Assembly (NCBI GenBank): GCA_035255485.1
Contig: DATEZO010000068.1
Coordinates: forward strand, 1 to 10,505
Reading direction: 5' to 3'
Length of the DNA: 10,505 nucleotides
DNA from: DATEZO01 sp035255485
GTDB taxonomy: Bacteria > Pseudomonadota > Gammaproteobacteria > Burkholderiales > Burkholderiaceae_D
Positions within the stretch are counted from its first letter, which is position 1; each line of letters starts with the position of its first letter. Below, piece after piece: positions 1-7,778 of the stretch. The translations under genes and the position numbers were made by a program. Under the pieces are notes generated by a model. That model was not told the DNA's origin, did not search any database, and saw nothing but the letters and a program-made list of their open reading frames with translations.

Positions 1-96
1 AAAACGACGCGCTTCCAGCGCTACACCCACCATCGACTGGTTGATCACCGCCGTCGGGCCGCCGCCTTGCGCGACGAGAATTTTTCCGGTTGCCAT
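1..96 (-). CDS. pfp: 6-phosphofructokinase (probably PPi-dependent), N-terminal fragment
   Basis: This is the first 32 codons of a gene that runs off the left edge of the window. The peptide begins MATGKILVAQGGGPTAVINQ, and its Gly-rich GGGPTAVIN loop matches the N-terminal phosphate-binding segment of the phosphofructokinase family. The product phosphorylates fructose 6-phosphate to the 1,6-bisphosphate in glycolysis. The PTAVIN form of this loop is typical of pyrophosphate-using enzymes rather than classical ATP-PFK, which has GGDAPGMN. The donor-determining GGDD/GGDG region lies outside the window, so the PPi assignment is inference. The start is the ATG at 96, preceded by AAGGA (101-105) at 4 nt. 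An in-frame ATG at 111 would add five residues but lacks such a site. Confidence 0.8.
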   Translation of the reverse strand, partial: MATGKILVAQGGGPTAVINQSMVGVALEARRF

Positions 97-475
97 TTTT
101 TCCTTTGTCATCCATCGTTAAAGGCCAGGAGCACTCCATTATCGGAACACCCCACGCAAGACACCGTATTTGTGCCGCTTTGGCAGCAAGGATGCATGCA
201 TGGTGCCATTGCATCACAGCGGGCGACGATTGTACTGAAAATGATCAAGTACCTAATGCAATTTCAATGAGAAACAAGTCCGGCGAGTCAGCGGCATCGG
301 GCTGATGTATTGCAAGAATTCGGAGCCCGCTGAAAACAGGCAGACAAATGCCTGGATCAAGACTTTATCAGCCTCGCAGGAGTTTCGTGAAGTACTTTGC
401 GCCATTTGTAACACATGCCATCAAGTGCGTGGCTGCAAGCAGGAGTGCTGTCTTGGTGTGCCGGCAGGAAATTCC
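97..475. other. Gene-free stretch between the c-di-GMP enzyme gene and pfp
   Basis: This 379-base stretch has only short open frames without protein-like composition or good ribosome-binding sites. It should contain the promoter of the phosphofructokinase gene and the transcript end of the GGDEF-EAL gene. A TACAAT box on the minus strand (229-234) could be a -10 element, but no convincing -35 lies at the right distance. There is an imperfect inverted repeat at 191-215: GATGCA, a TGC bulge, then ATGG facing CCAT and TGCATC. A terminator-like hairpin is listed separately. I recognise no RNA gene here. Confidence 0.5.
333..354 (-). terminator. Possible intrinsic terminator downstream of the GGDEF-EAL gene
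   Basis: Read on the minus strand, CAGGCA and TGCCTG form a perfect 6-bp stem around a 6-nt loop (337-354). Four T residues (333-336) follow immediately. The hairpin lies about 120 nt beyond the stop codon at 476. The stem and U-tract are both short, so this is a moderate candidate only. Confidence 0.4.
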
Positions 476-3253
476 CTATTCTGCCAAAGCATAGCCAGTC
501 TCTATTTCGGATCCCGGTAATATTGCGTATCGGCTGCCCGCATCGAACACAAGCAACGCGCCATGCATGAGAGCCGGCACCGCGCCCGGCGGCACCGGGC
601 GCGATATCAGATAGCCCTGCAACTCATCGCAGCCAAGCGCCCGCAGCAGATGGGCCTGCTGTTGCGTCTCGACGCCTTCCGCGACAACGCGCATGCCGAG
701 TGCATGCGCCATGGAAACGATGGCTTTAAACAGCACTATGCTTTCAGCTTTTTTGCCAAGCTCCGCCGTGAAGATGCGATCGACTTTCAAGACATCCATA
801 TCGAGCCGTTGCAGTTGCGACAGCGAGGAATAGCCGGTGCCGAAATCGTCCACCGCCAGCTTGATGCCGAGCGCCTGGATGGCCGCAAGTTTCCCGGCAA
901 TCCCGGCGTGGTCGCCCAGCATCGCCGATTCGGTGATTTCCAGTTCGATCCATTCCGGGCCGATACGAAAACGCTCCATGCATGCGGCCAGCACATCGTA
1001 AATGCCGCCATGGTGAAACTGGACTGCCGAAACATTGATGGATACCGGCGCCAGGGGCAGCCCCTGTGCCCGCCATTGCGCCAGTTGCCGGCACGTCTTT
1101 TCGACCACCAGCGCACCCAACCTGACGATCAATCCCGTGCTCTCCGCCAAGGGAATGAATTCCATGGGCGGCACGATGCCGCGTTGCGGATGATGCCAGC
1201 GCACCAGCGCTTCCAGGCTCAATAATTTGCCGGTCGCGGCATCGATGCGCGGTTGATAATGCAAAATAAACTGATCGACCTCAAGCGCTTCCGCCAGTGC
1301 CCGTTCGATGCCGACGCGCGCCTTGATACTTTCGTACAATTCCTGGCGGTAAATGCAGCAGGCGCCTTTTCCTTCGGCTTTCGCCGCATACATCGCGATA
1401 TCTGCATTCTTGAGCAGCGCTTCGGCGGTATCGCCATCACGCGGATACAGGCTGATGCCGACCGATGCGCCGATCTGGTCGATGCCGCCGGCAAGCTGGA
1501 ACGGCTGGCCGAGCGCCTGGATAATGCGCTCGGCCACGCGCACAGCCTCGGATTCGCCGCCGGCCGGGTGCAGGACGACTGTAAATTCGTCGCCGCCAAA
1601 CCGCGCGATATGGTCAGCCGGGCGCAAGGTCGACTGCAGTCGTTGCGCCGCCTCGCGCAACAAGGCATCGCCGGCGGAATGACCGAATGCATCATTTACT
1701 TCCTTGAATCTGTCGAGATCGATGAAGAGCAATGCGAGCGCTCCATCGGTCTGCGCGGCCTGCTCCAGCGCCGTCGACAGAAATTTCATCAGCCACGCCC
1801 GGTTCGGCAAGCCGGTCAACTCGTCGGTGTTGGCAAGCCGGATCAGTTCACGCTCTTGCGCCTTGGCTTCGGTGATGTCGCACAGCGTCACCGCCAGCGC
1901 ATCGCCGGAGCGCACAATTTTGCGCCGCGCCCATTTCATGCGGCTACGCGACCCGGAGGAATACTGCACTTCCTCTTCATACCTGCCGGATGCCATTGCC
2001 CGACGATAGGCTACCAGCGTGCGACTAAAATCGTCGGCCGAATAATTCCACGACAATCGTCGCCCCAGAAATTCGGCTTTCGTCATGTCGAACAGCGCAG
2101 CGCCGCGCGCGTTGCAATCCATGATCTCAAAATCCATGATCAGGCCGTCTTCCGCTGCCAGGGGATGCAGCATGTAAAACCCTTCGTCGCCCGATTCGGT
2201 CGCGAGCCGATAGGCGGCCTGCACGCTGCGCGCCTGCTGCTTCTTGCGCGCCAGGCGGCCTGCCATGAAAGCGGCGACAAGAACGGACATGACGAGCATT
2301 GCGCTGCTCCATGCCGCAAGGCGCCGGTAGGTTATCCAGCTTTGCGCATACCGCAGCAATCGTTCGCGCTCGGACAAGCCGACCATGACAGTCAGCGGAT
2401 AGGCCGTCAGGGTCTGCCATCCGACAAATCGCCGCTCATTGTCGGTGAACCATTCGGCATCGAGCCACCGTCCGCCATTGAGCGCAAATGTGCCGGCAGC
2501 GCCCTGCCGCCCGAACGCGGGGATACGGCGCAGCGCCGGCATTGTCGGGGTATAGCTCCTGGCCCCAATGCGCGACGAACGCGGTATGCCGTCTGCACCG
2601 ACGGCTGCCAGAAAGTCGATGTTGCCTACGCTCGGCCCGTCGTAAAACGCGGAAAAATATTCCGGCTCGACCGATAGTACGACGACGCCGTCGAATTTAT
2701 CGTCATTGGCGTCAAGCCTGCGCGTAAAGCGGATCACGGTCTTTCCCGACAGGTTGTCGACCTCGGGCGGCGCAATATGCAGGGCCGATGAAATATTGTT
2801 TTTGTGCAGTTGAAAATAAAGGTGACCGGCAATCGAACCGGACTGTTCCGGATGCGCCGTCGTCGTGACGATACGCCCGGTGCGATCGGCGATGGATACC
2901 AGTACGAATTGCGGCGCGGTGAACAGGCCGCGCGCCACCAGATCATCCAGCCGCAGCATGCCGTGCGACTTTTCCCAGTCGAATTTGATGTGCATCGTCA
3001 CTTGATCCATCTGCTCGATCGATCGCGTCAGGTATTGCGCATAGCCGCCGGCAATTGACATGGCGTCGGTCGAGATCGCCTTATCGAATGCCCGTTGCTC
3101 ATTGGCGATCATGCTCTCGACGGCAATCCATGGCAAAGCGCCGAGCGCTGCACACACGGCAAGCCAGAGCAGGCATGAAAGGAGCGTGCGCCGCGACAGC
3201 GCAGGCCTTGACGCCTTATTGGCGAGACGCCGGAAAATTGTGTAAGCGCGCAT
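476..3253 (-). CDS. Membrane-bound PAS-GGDEF-EAL c-di-GMP cyclase/phosphodiesterase
   Basis: This sensory enzyme probably both makes and degrades cyclic di-GMP at the inner membrane. Numbering here is from the chosen start (925 aa). One membrane segment lies at about 22-42, followed by a periplasmic dCache/PDC-like sensor of about 250 residues and a second membrane segment at about 312-332. A PAS-like region follows at about 345-465. The GGDEF domain (about 470-635) has an intact GGDEF at 553-557 and an RPAD inhibitory site five residues before it. The EAL domain (about 645-885) keeps EAL at 681-683, the Asn of SINVS, the Glu of ELEITES, DDFGTGYSSL, LKVDR and AEGVET. Both activities therefore look possible. 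The open frame extends 48 codons further upstream to 3397, but that part does not look protein-like and no upstream ATG has a ribosome-binding site. Starting at 3253 puts the first membrane segment in its usual place. The gene is divergent from the chemoreceptor gene. The exact start is uncertain; the family assignment is firm. Confidence 0.9.
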   Translation of the reverse strand: MRAYTIFRRLANKASRPALSRRTLLSCLLWLAVCAALGALPWIAVESMIANEQRAFDKAISTDAMSIAGGYAQYLTRSIEQMDQVTMHIKFDWEKSHGMLRLDDLVARGLFTAPQFVLVSIADRTGRIVTTTAHPEQSGSIAGHLYFQLHKNNISSALHIAPPEVDNLSGKTVIRFTRRLDANDDKFDGVVVLSVEPEYFSAFYDGPSVGNIDFLAAVGADGIPRSSRIGARSYTPTMPALRRIPAFGRQGAAGTFALNGGRWLDAEWFTDNERRFVGWQTLTAYPLTVMVGLSERERLLRYAQSWITYRRLAAWSSAMLVMSVLVAAFMAGRLARKKQQARSVQAAYRLATESGDEGFYMLHPLAAEDGLIMDFEIMDCNARGAALFDMTKAEFLGRRLSWNYSADDFSRTLVAYRRAMASGRYEEEVQYSSGSRSRMKWARRKIVRSGDALAVTLCDITEAKAQERELIRLANTDELTGLPNRAWLMKFLSTALEQAAQTDGALALLFIDLDRFKEVNDAFGHSAGDALLREAAQRLQSTLRPADHIARFGGDEFTVVLHPAGGESEAVRVAERIIQALGQPFQLAGGIDQIGASVGISLYPRDGDTAEALLKNADIAMYAAKAEGKGACCIYRQELYESIKARVGIERALAEALEVDQFILHYQPRIDAATGKLLSLEALVRWHHPQRGIVPPMEFIPLAESTGLIVRLGALVVEKTCRQLAQWRAQGLPLAPVSINVSAVQFHHGGIYDVLAACMERFRIGPEWIELEITESAMLGDHAGIAGKLAAIQALGIKLAVDDFGTGYSSLSQLQRLDMDVLKVDRIFTAELGKKAESIVLFKAIVSMAHALGMRVVAEGVETQQQAHLLRALGCDELQGYLISRPVPPGAVPALMHGALLVFDAGSRYAILPGSEIETGYALAE

Positions 3254-3289
3254 GCAATGCCGACCCTGTGTAAGTAAATAGCCAAACGC

Positions 3290-3318
3290 CTTTAACTCTT
3301 TACAACGAATCATGACAA
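3290..3318 (-). promoter_or_regulatory. Candidate promoter of the GGDEF-EAL gene
   Basis: On the minus strand TTGTCA (3313-3318) is separated by 17 nt from TTAAAG (3290-3295). The -35 matches the sigma-70 consensus at five of six positions, but the -10 matches at only three. Transcription would begin near 3283, about 30 nt before the ATG at 3253. That would exclude all the upstream in-frame ATG codons. Confidence 0.25.
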
Positions 3319-3474
3319 TGACTTGTGACATGAGAATGACAAGGTATTGCCAGGTGCGCCGGCAAACAATGCGACTGCGCATGGAATCGCATGGCAACCG
3401 GGCCGATGCGGTTTCATCAACGCGTCATAATTGCTGGTCACAATCAGGGAAACAATTCACTTGATTGAGCCACC

Positions 3475-5544
3475 ATGAATCTTCTGCTCGCTCCCGCCGT
3501 GCTCCTGATGCAGCGTCTGCGCCTGTTGCCAAAGTTTGCCATCGTGAGTTTGATGTTTGCGGCGCCGCTTCTGCTCTCCACCTCCTTTCTGCTTTCCGAG
3601 CTGATGAAGTCGATCAGCATCGCCCGGCAAGAGCGCCACGGCGTTGCTGCCGTGCGCGACATACAGGCGCTGACACTGCTGGTCCAGAAGCACCGCGCGC
3701 TGCGGCACATGCAGCTTGCCGGCAATCCGGGCGCCGGCGAATCGAGCACGCCAGTACGCACTGCGATCGACGAGAAAATAAGGGCGCTTGATCGATCCGG
3801 CCTGCTCGCAGCCGGTTTTGGCGCGACCCGGCCATGGCAGGAAGTCAAGGACAAATGGGATGCGTTGAAGCACGGCGCAGGCACGGCTGCCAGCAAGGAA
3901 AGCTATGCGCAGCACACCGATGTCATCAGTAGGCTGACAGGGCTGGCAACGCTGGTGTCGGACCGCTCCGGCCTGACGCTCGATCCGGAAATCGACAGCG
4001 TGCATTTGACCCGCGTCTTCACCGGCAGCCTTCCGCAAATTGCCGACAGCCTGGCGCATATCGCCGGGCGCGGCGCGGCCTATATCGATACCGGCCTCCT
4101 TGAAGCAAACGAGGACGCCATGCTGAATTCACTGGTCCTGGTGGCGCGCCGCGACCTGGCGCGCGTGCCCGGGCAATTCGACGCCGCCTTCCGCGAGAAT
4201 GGGGACTTGCGCATCGCACTCGAACCCCGGCTCGCATCGGTGCACGCCTCTCTGGCGTTTCTCGACCGCGCCCAGGATGAAGTGCTGAATGCCTACAACC
4301 AGAAGTCAGGCAAGGACTTCTTCAAAGCCGGCAGCGACAGCATCGACGCGCTTTATTCGACGGCCGACGCTGCTGCGGGCGCACTCGACGCGCTGCTGCA
4401 GGCACGCATCGAGCGCTATACGGCGCGTTTGCTGGTGATTGCGGCAGCGATCGCCGCCGCCGTACTGGCCGCGATCTATTTGCTGGCCGGTTTCTATGCC
4501 TCATTCTCGCGCGAAGTTTCCACGCTGGAAGCCGCCGCCGAGCGCGCCGCACACGGCGATCTGACGGGACGGATTCATTCGCGCGCAACCGATGAAATCG
4601 GCCATTTCGCCAACGTATTCGGTGCCATGAATGCATCGCTGGCGAGCCTGGTCGCCGAAGTGCGATCCGGCAGTGAATCGATCAATCTGACATCGCATGA
4701 CATTGCTGCCGATAGTGCGGCGCTGTCCGCGCGCACCGAGGCGCAGGTCGAGGTCCTGCAGCAGACTGCCAGCGCCATGGAAGAGATCACTTCCGTGGTG
4801 CAGCAAAATGATCAGAATGCCGCTGCCGCGAGCCGCCTGGTTCGCTCCGCTGCGGAAGTAGCGCTGCAAGGCGGCGAGGCCGTCAACCGCCTGACCGCCA
4901 CGATGGCGTCCATCAAGGACAGTTCGCGCAGGATTATCGACATCATCGGCGTGATCGACGGCATCGCGTTCCAGACCAATATCCTGGCGCTGAATGCGGC
5001 GGTGGAAGCGGCGCGCGCCGGCGGACAGGGCCGCGGCTTTGCCGTGGTGGCAGCCGAAGTGCGAGCCCTGGCGCAACGCTCCGGTGCAGCCGCAAAAGAG
5101 ATCAAGGTTCTGATCGAGGGTTCGGTAGAACAAATCAGCGAGGGCGACAGGCAGGCAGACGCCGCCGGCGCGACCATGGAGAAAATCGTCGATGCGGTCC
5201 AGCATGTCGCGGCGCTGATGCACGACATTAGCGCGGCCAGCAGCGAACAAAGCGCCGGCATCGCCCAAGTCAGCCAGTCCGTATGCCAGATGGAAGAAGC
5301 GACGCGGTGCAATGCGGCCCAAGTGGAACATGCTGCGGCGGCGGCCGAAGCGCTCGACATGCAGGCGGCAAAGTTGTCGCAAGCGGTCGCCGTGTTCAAG
5401 CTGGGCGATACGCCCCTTGCCGCCGTGCCGGCGACTGCGGTCGTGCTGCCGCACCCCGGTCGTCGCGCACTGCAGTCGCCGGGAAAGTCGGTCGCACCGG
5501 TCCCGACCAATCCTGAAAAAGCCACCGTGCGGCGGCGCGCATAA
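3475..5544 (+). CDS. Methyl-accepting chemotaxis protein
   Basis: This is a transmembrane chemoreceptor of 689 aa that would signal through CheW and CheA to the flagellar motor. The N-terminus has a short basic cytoplasmic stretch and a membrane segment at about 20-42. A mostly helical periplasmic sensor follows (about 45-315), then a second membrane segment at about 317-341 and a HAMP linker at about 340-392. The long cytoplasmic coiled coil contains the conserved hairpin tip, with IAFQTNILALNAAVEAARAG at 497-516 and GRGFAVVAAEVRALAQRS after it. The region around QQTASAMEEITSVVQQN (429-445) resembles the adaptation (methylation) helix. The C-terminus is a Pro/Val-rich tail ending in KATVRRRA, with no CheR/CheB-tethering pentapeptide. 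The normally well-kept TQQNAALVEE segment reads TRCNAAQVEH here. The ATG at 3475 has no clear ribosome-binding site. The ligand is unknown. Confidence 0.93.
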   Translation: MNLLLAPAVLLMQRLRLLPKFAIVSLMFAAPLLLSTSFLLSELMKSISIARQERHGVAAVRDIQALTLLVQKHRALRHMQLAGNPGAGESSTPVRTAIDEKIRALDRSGLLAAGFGATRPWQEVKDKWDALKHGAGTAASKESYAQHTDVISRLTGLATLVSDRSGLTLDPEIDSVHLTRVFTGSLPQIADSLAHIAGRGAAYIDTGLLEANEDAMLNSLVLVARRDLARVPGQFDAAFRENGDLRIALEPRLASVHASLAFLDRAQDEVLNAYNQKSGKDFFKAGSDSIDALYSTADAAAGALDALLQARIERYTARLLVIAAAIAAAVLAAIYLLAGFYASFSREVSTLEAAAERAAHGDLTGRIHSRATDEIGHFANVFGAMNASLASLVAEVRSGSESINLTSHDIAADSAALSARTEAQVEVLQQTASAMEEITSVVQQNDQNAAAASRLVRSAAEVALQGGEAVNRLTATMASIKDSSRRIIDIIGVIDGIAFQTNILALNAAVEAARAGGQGRGFAVVAAEVRALAQRSGAAAKEIKVLIEGSVEQISEGDRQADAAGATMEKIVDAVQHVAALMHDISAASSEQSAGIAQVSQSVCQMEEATRCNAAQVEHAAAAAEALDMQAAKLSQAVAVFKLGDTPLAAVPATAVVLPHPGRRALQSPGKSVAPVPTNPEKATVRRRA

Positions 5545-5562
5545 GGGCGGACGGCGGCAGGG

Positions 5563-5577
5563 CCTTTCCGCCAAAGG
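5563..5577 (+). other. Small hairpin covering the AAAGGAG site upstream of the binding-protein gene
   Basis: CCTTT (5563-5567) and AAAGG (5573-5577) can form a 5-bp stem with a 5-nt loop in the gap between the chemoreceptor and binding-protein genes. The right arm is part of the only good Shine-Dalgarno sequence in that gap, so folding could mask it. The stem is short and may be fortuitous. Confidence 0.25.
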
Positions 5578-5618
5578 AGTTTGCAGGACTGCACCGTCCG
5601 ATCAACGCACCTCTTTTT

Positions 5619-6758
5619 ATGGATCACATGATGTTCATGTTCTTTCTCCGCGCAGCATTGAAAACCGCCCTCGTTTCAATGGCATTTTGCGCGCTCCCGG
5701 CGAGCGCCTCCGGCAATGTCATTGTCATCGGACAAGCGATCGATCTCTCCGGGCCGAATGCCAGCATCGGCCGCGACTATGTCGCGGGCATCAAAACCTG
5801 TTTCGACATGATGAACGCGAACGGCGGCATTAATGGCAGAAGAATCCAGTATTTGGCCCGCGACGACCACGGACAGCCGGACATCGCCGCCAGGCTGGTG
5901 GCTGACCTGATCGAACTCGATCATGCCGAATATCTGCTGGGCGGCGTCGGCGACGAGTCGGTGCGCGCGGTGGTGCGCTCTGCTGCATTCCGCAATAGCA
6001 GCTATCTCCTGTTCGCGCCGCTGGCGGCGGGCAATTACGCCATTCGCGATCGCGTACTGTTCTGGCGGCCGGGCTATCAGCAGGAAGTGCGGCATATCCT
6101 GCGCCATTTCGGCAAGCTCGGCATGAAAAACGTCGCCGTCGCCTACCAGGAAACGGCGTCGAATGCCGATGCCTACAAAAATCTAAACGCCGAACTGACA
6201 GCGCACCGCATGACACTGAGCGCCACGGTGCGCATTGACGCAGATGGCGCTTCTGTCGCACAGACGGCAGAACGCCTGGTCGCGGCCAAACCGGACCTTG
6301 TGCTCGTCATCGCGGATACGATCAACACGGCACTGTTTCTGAAAAATTACCGCCAGCATGGCGGGCAGGCTTTCGTCGCCGGCACTTCTCTGATCAATCT
6401 CGATACATTGCGCGAACTGGCCGGAACGCAAGCAATCGAATGGACCGTATTTTCCCAGGTCGTGCCCGATCCGGGCGCCGGCACATCGGTGCTCCAGATG
6501 GAGCACTTGAACATGATGCGCAAATACCGGGATGAAGCCGTATCCTCATTGACCCTGGAAGGCTTTGCCGCCGCCAAGGCATTGGCGAAAGCGATCCAGC
6601 AGGCGAAGATGCCGGGACGCGCGCTGCATGAGTTCATGGAGAAAAATGGCGTGCTCGATCTCGGCGGCCTGACCGCCACCGCCTCGGGCGACCGCAACTA
6701 CCTGTCGAATTATCTCGATATCGCGCTTTACAGAAAGGGGAGCGGATTGCGGTTCTAG
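5619..6758 (+). CDS. Periplasmic substrate-binding protein, branched-chain amino-acid (Peripla_BP_6) type
   Basis: This is a 379-aa exported binding protein of the LivJ/UrtA-like family. An N-terminal signal peptide has Arg11 and Lys15, a hydrophobic core, and a likely signal peptidase I site after ALPASA (residue 30). The mature start IVIGQAIDLSGPNASIGRDY is the typical first strand and ligand loop, followed by GIKTCFDMMNANGGINGRRI. The second lobe includes NVAVAYQ and PDLVLVIADT segments. No permease or ATPase genes are adjacent. The gene instead follows the chemoreceptor by 74 nt and may share its transcript. It may thus present a ligand to a receptor rather than to a transporter, which is inference. 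No ribosome-binding site lies at the ATG. A strong AAAGGAG at 5573-5579 is 9 nt before an in-frame CTG at 5589, which would add ten residues. Internal ATGs at 5628, 5631 and 5637 are alternatives. Confidence 0.88.
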   Translation: MDHMMFMFFLRAALKTALVSMAFCALPASASGNVIVIGQAIDLSGPNASIGRDYVAGIKTCFDMMNANGGINGRRIQYLARDDHGQPDIAARLVADLIELDHAEYLLGGVGDESVRAVVRSAAFRNSSYLLFAPLAAGNYAIRDRVLFWRPGYQQEVRHILRHFGKLGMKNVAVAYQETASNADAYKNLNAELTAHRMTLSATVRIDADGASVAQTAERLVAAKPDLVLVIADTINTALFLKNYRQHGGQAFVAGTSLINLDTLRELAGTQAIEWTVFSQVVPDPGAGTSVLQMEHLNMMRKYRDEAVSSLTLEGFAAAKALAKAIQQAKMPGRALHEFMEKNGVLDLGGLTATASGDRNYLSNYLDIALYRKGSGLRF

Positions 6759-6794
6759 GGTGGCTCCCGTCAGGGCGTGACAGCCATTGCAACA

Positions 6795-6810
6795 GGTGCA
6801 CGGCTGCACC
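6795..6810. other. Hairpin between convergent genes
   Basis: GGTGCA and TGCACC form a perfect 6-bp stem with a CGGC loop. It lies in the 94-nt gap between the converging binding-protein and SDR genes, where a two-way terminator is expected. Neither side has a T-tract, so it is not a standard intrinsic terminator. Confidence 0.3.
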
Positions 6811-6852
6811 GGCGATCGGCTCGCGCCGCAATGGCACGAGCCGCATCCGGCC

Positions 6853-7605
6853 TTAACCGATGGTATAGCCGCCATCCACGACGATTTCCTGGCCGTAGAT
6901 GTTTTTGGCTGCATCGGAAGCAAGAAATACCGACGTCTCGGCGATATCCTCGGGCTGGCCGAAGGCGCCCGGCATCAAGCGGGCAGTGACCTTTTCGGCG
7001 ACGGCGCCAAGCTGGTCCGGTGTCAGTCCGACAGTGCCCCAGAGCGGCGTGCCGATCGGTCCCGGCGCAATGGCATTGACGCGAATGCCCCTGGGTGCAA
7101 GTTCTGCTGCCAGTGTTTGCGAAAAGGATTTGAGCGCTGCCTTGCTGGCACTGTAAATGGCGAGGCCCGGAAATCCCACCTGCGTGAGAAAAGTGGTAAT
7201 GAACTGCACTGAACCGCCCTTGCGGATGTGCGGCAGAAACAGGCGGACGGTTTCCACGGCGCCATACAGGTTCACCGAGAACTGGTCGGCAAAGGCGGCG
7301 GCATTGCTGTCCTCGAAGGATACTACGCGAGCGATGCCGGCGTTCGGCACCACGATATCCGCGCCGCCATGGGTCTGGACTGTTGCCTGCACCAGGCGCT
7401 TCAGGTCGTCTTCCTTTGTCACATCGCCGGTGACTGTCGTTACGCTGCCGGGAAACAACCTGGCCAGTTCATCCAGGGCGGCGCCGTTGCGGGCAAACGC
7501 CACGACCCTGGCGCCTTCGGCGACATAACGTTCGACGATCGAGCGTCCGATACCGCTGCTGGCGCCGGTAACGACAGCGACTTTACCCTCTAGTCTTTTT
7601 TGCAT
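6853..7605 (-). CDS. Short-chain dehydrogenase/reductase (SDR), classical type
   Basis: This is a 250-aa NAD(P)-dependent oxidoreductase of unknown substrate, presumably cytoplasmic. The cofactor-binding motif TGASSGIG is at 13-20, NAG at 88-90, the structural Asn at 112, and the catalytic YSASK (Tyr151, Lys155) further on. The segment PGPIGTPLWG and the C-terminal IVVDGGYTIG are typical of classical SDRs. Arg39 after the second strand, with no Asp before it, fits an NADP preference but does not prove it. The catalytic Ser expected 13 residues before Tyr151 is Thr138, in the sequence ITTFLTQ. The start at 7605 is chosen because GAGGA (7613-7617) precedes it by 7 nt. The open frame continues 21 codons upstream without protein-like sequence. 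The gene is monocistronic and converges on the binding-protein gene. Confidence 0.9.
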   Translation of the reverse strand: MQKRLEGKVAVVTGASSGIGRSIVERYVAEGARVVAFARNGAALDELARLFPGSVTTVTGDVTKEDDLKRLVQATVQTHGGADIVVPNAGIARVVSFEDSNAAAFADQFSVNLYGAVETVRLFLPHIRKGGSVQFITTFLTQVGFPGLAIYSASKAALKSFSQTLAAELAPRGIRVNAIAPGPIGTPLWGTVGLTPDQLGAVAEKVTARLMPGAFGQPEDIAETSVFLASDAAKNIYGQEIVVDGGYTIG

Positions 7606-7677
7606 CTTGACATCCTCAAATGAAAGCCCGACGAGCGGGAAAGGGAAGCAGCATGGCAGCGCGTCCATCCCGGGTCA

Positions 7678-7691
7678 TTGATAAACATCAA
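7678..7691. promoter_or_regulatory. Short palindrome upstream of the SDR gene, possible operator
   Basis: TTGAT and ATCAA half-sites flank AAAC, about 73 nt upstream of the SDR start. The position suits an operator, but the half-sites are short and no regulator gene is adjacent. No convincing SDR promoter was found. Confidence 0.2.
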
Positions 7692-7778
7692 GCCGCGCCA
7701 TCGTGCATGCGTGCGCTTGCCATGAGGGCAATTATGCTTTCAGCAATTAAAAAAGACAGTAAAACCGCATTGCCCGAC

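Noticed and set aside
191..215. Imperfect inverted repeat around ATGCATGCATGG considered as an operator
   Set aside because: The half-sites are broken by a 3-nt bulge, it contains the common GCATGC type of word, and no promoter could be placed beside it.
67..520. Three short plus-strand frames in the left gene-free stretch
   Set aside because: They have no good ribosome-binding sites, no recognisable motifs and Cys/His-rich compositions typical of chance frames.
1253..2677. 474-codon plus-strand open frame
   Set aside because: It lies entirely opposite the GGDEF-EAL gene. The product has no recognisable domain and is rich in Arg, His and Gln, as expected of an antisense shadow in GC-rich DNA.
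4501..5574. 357-codon minus-strand open frame
   Set aside because: It mirrors the chemoreceptor signalling domain and has shadow-like composition.
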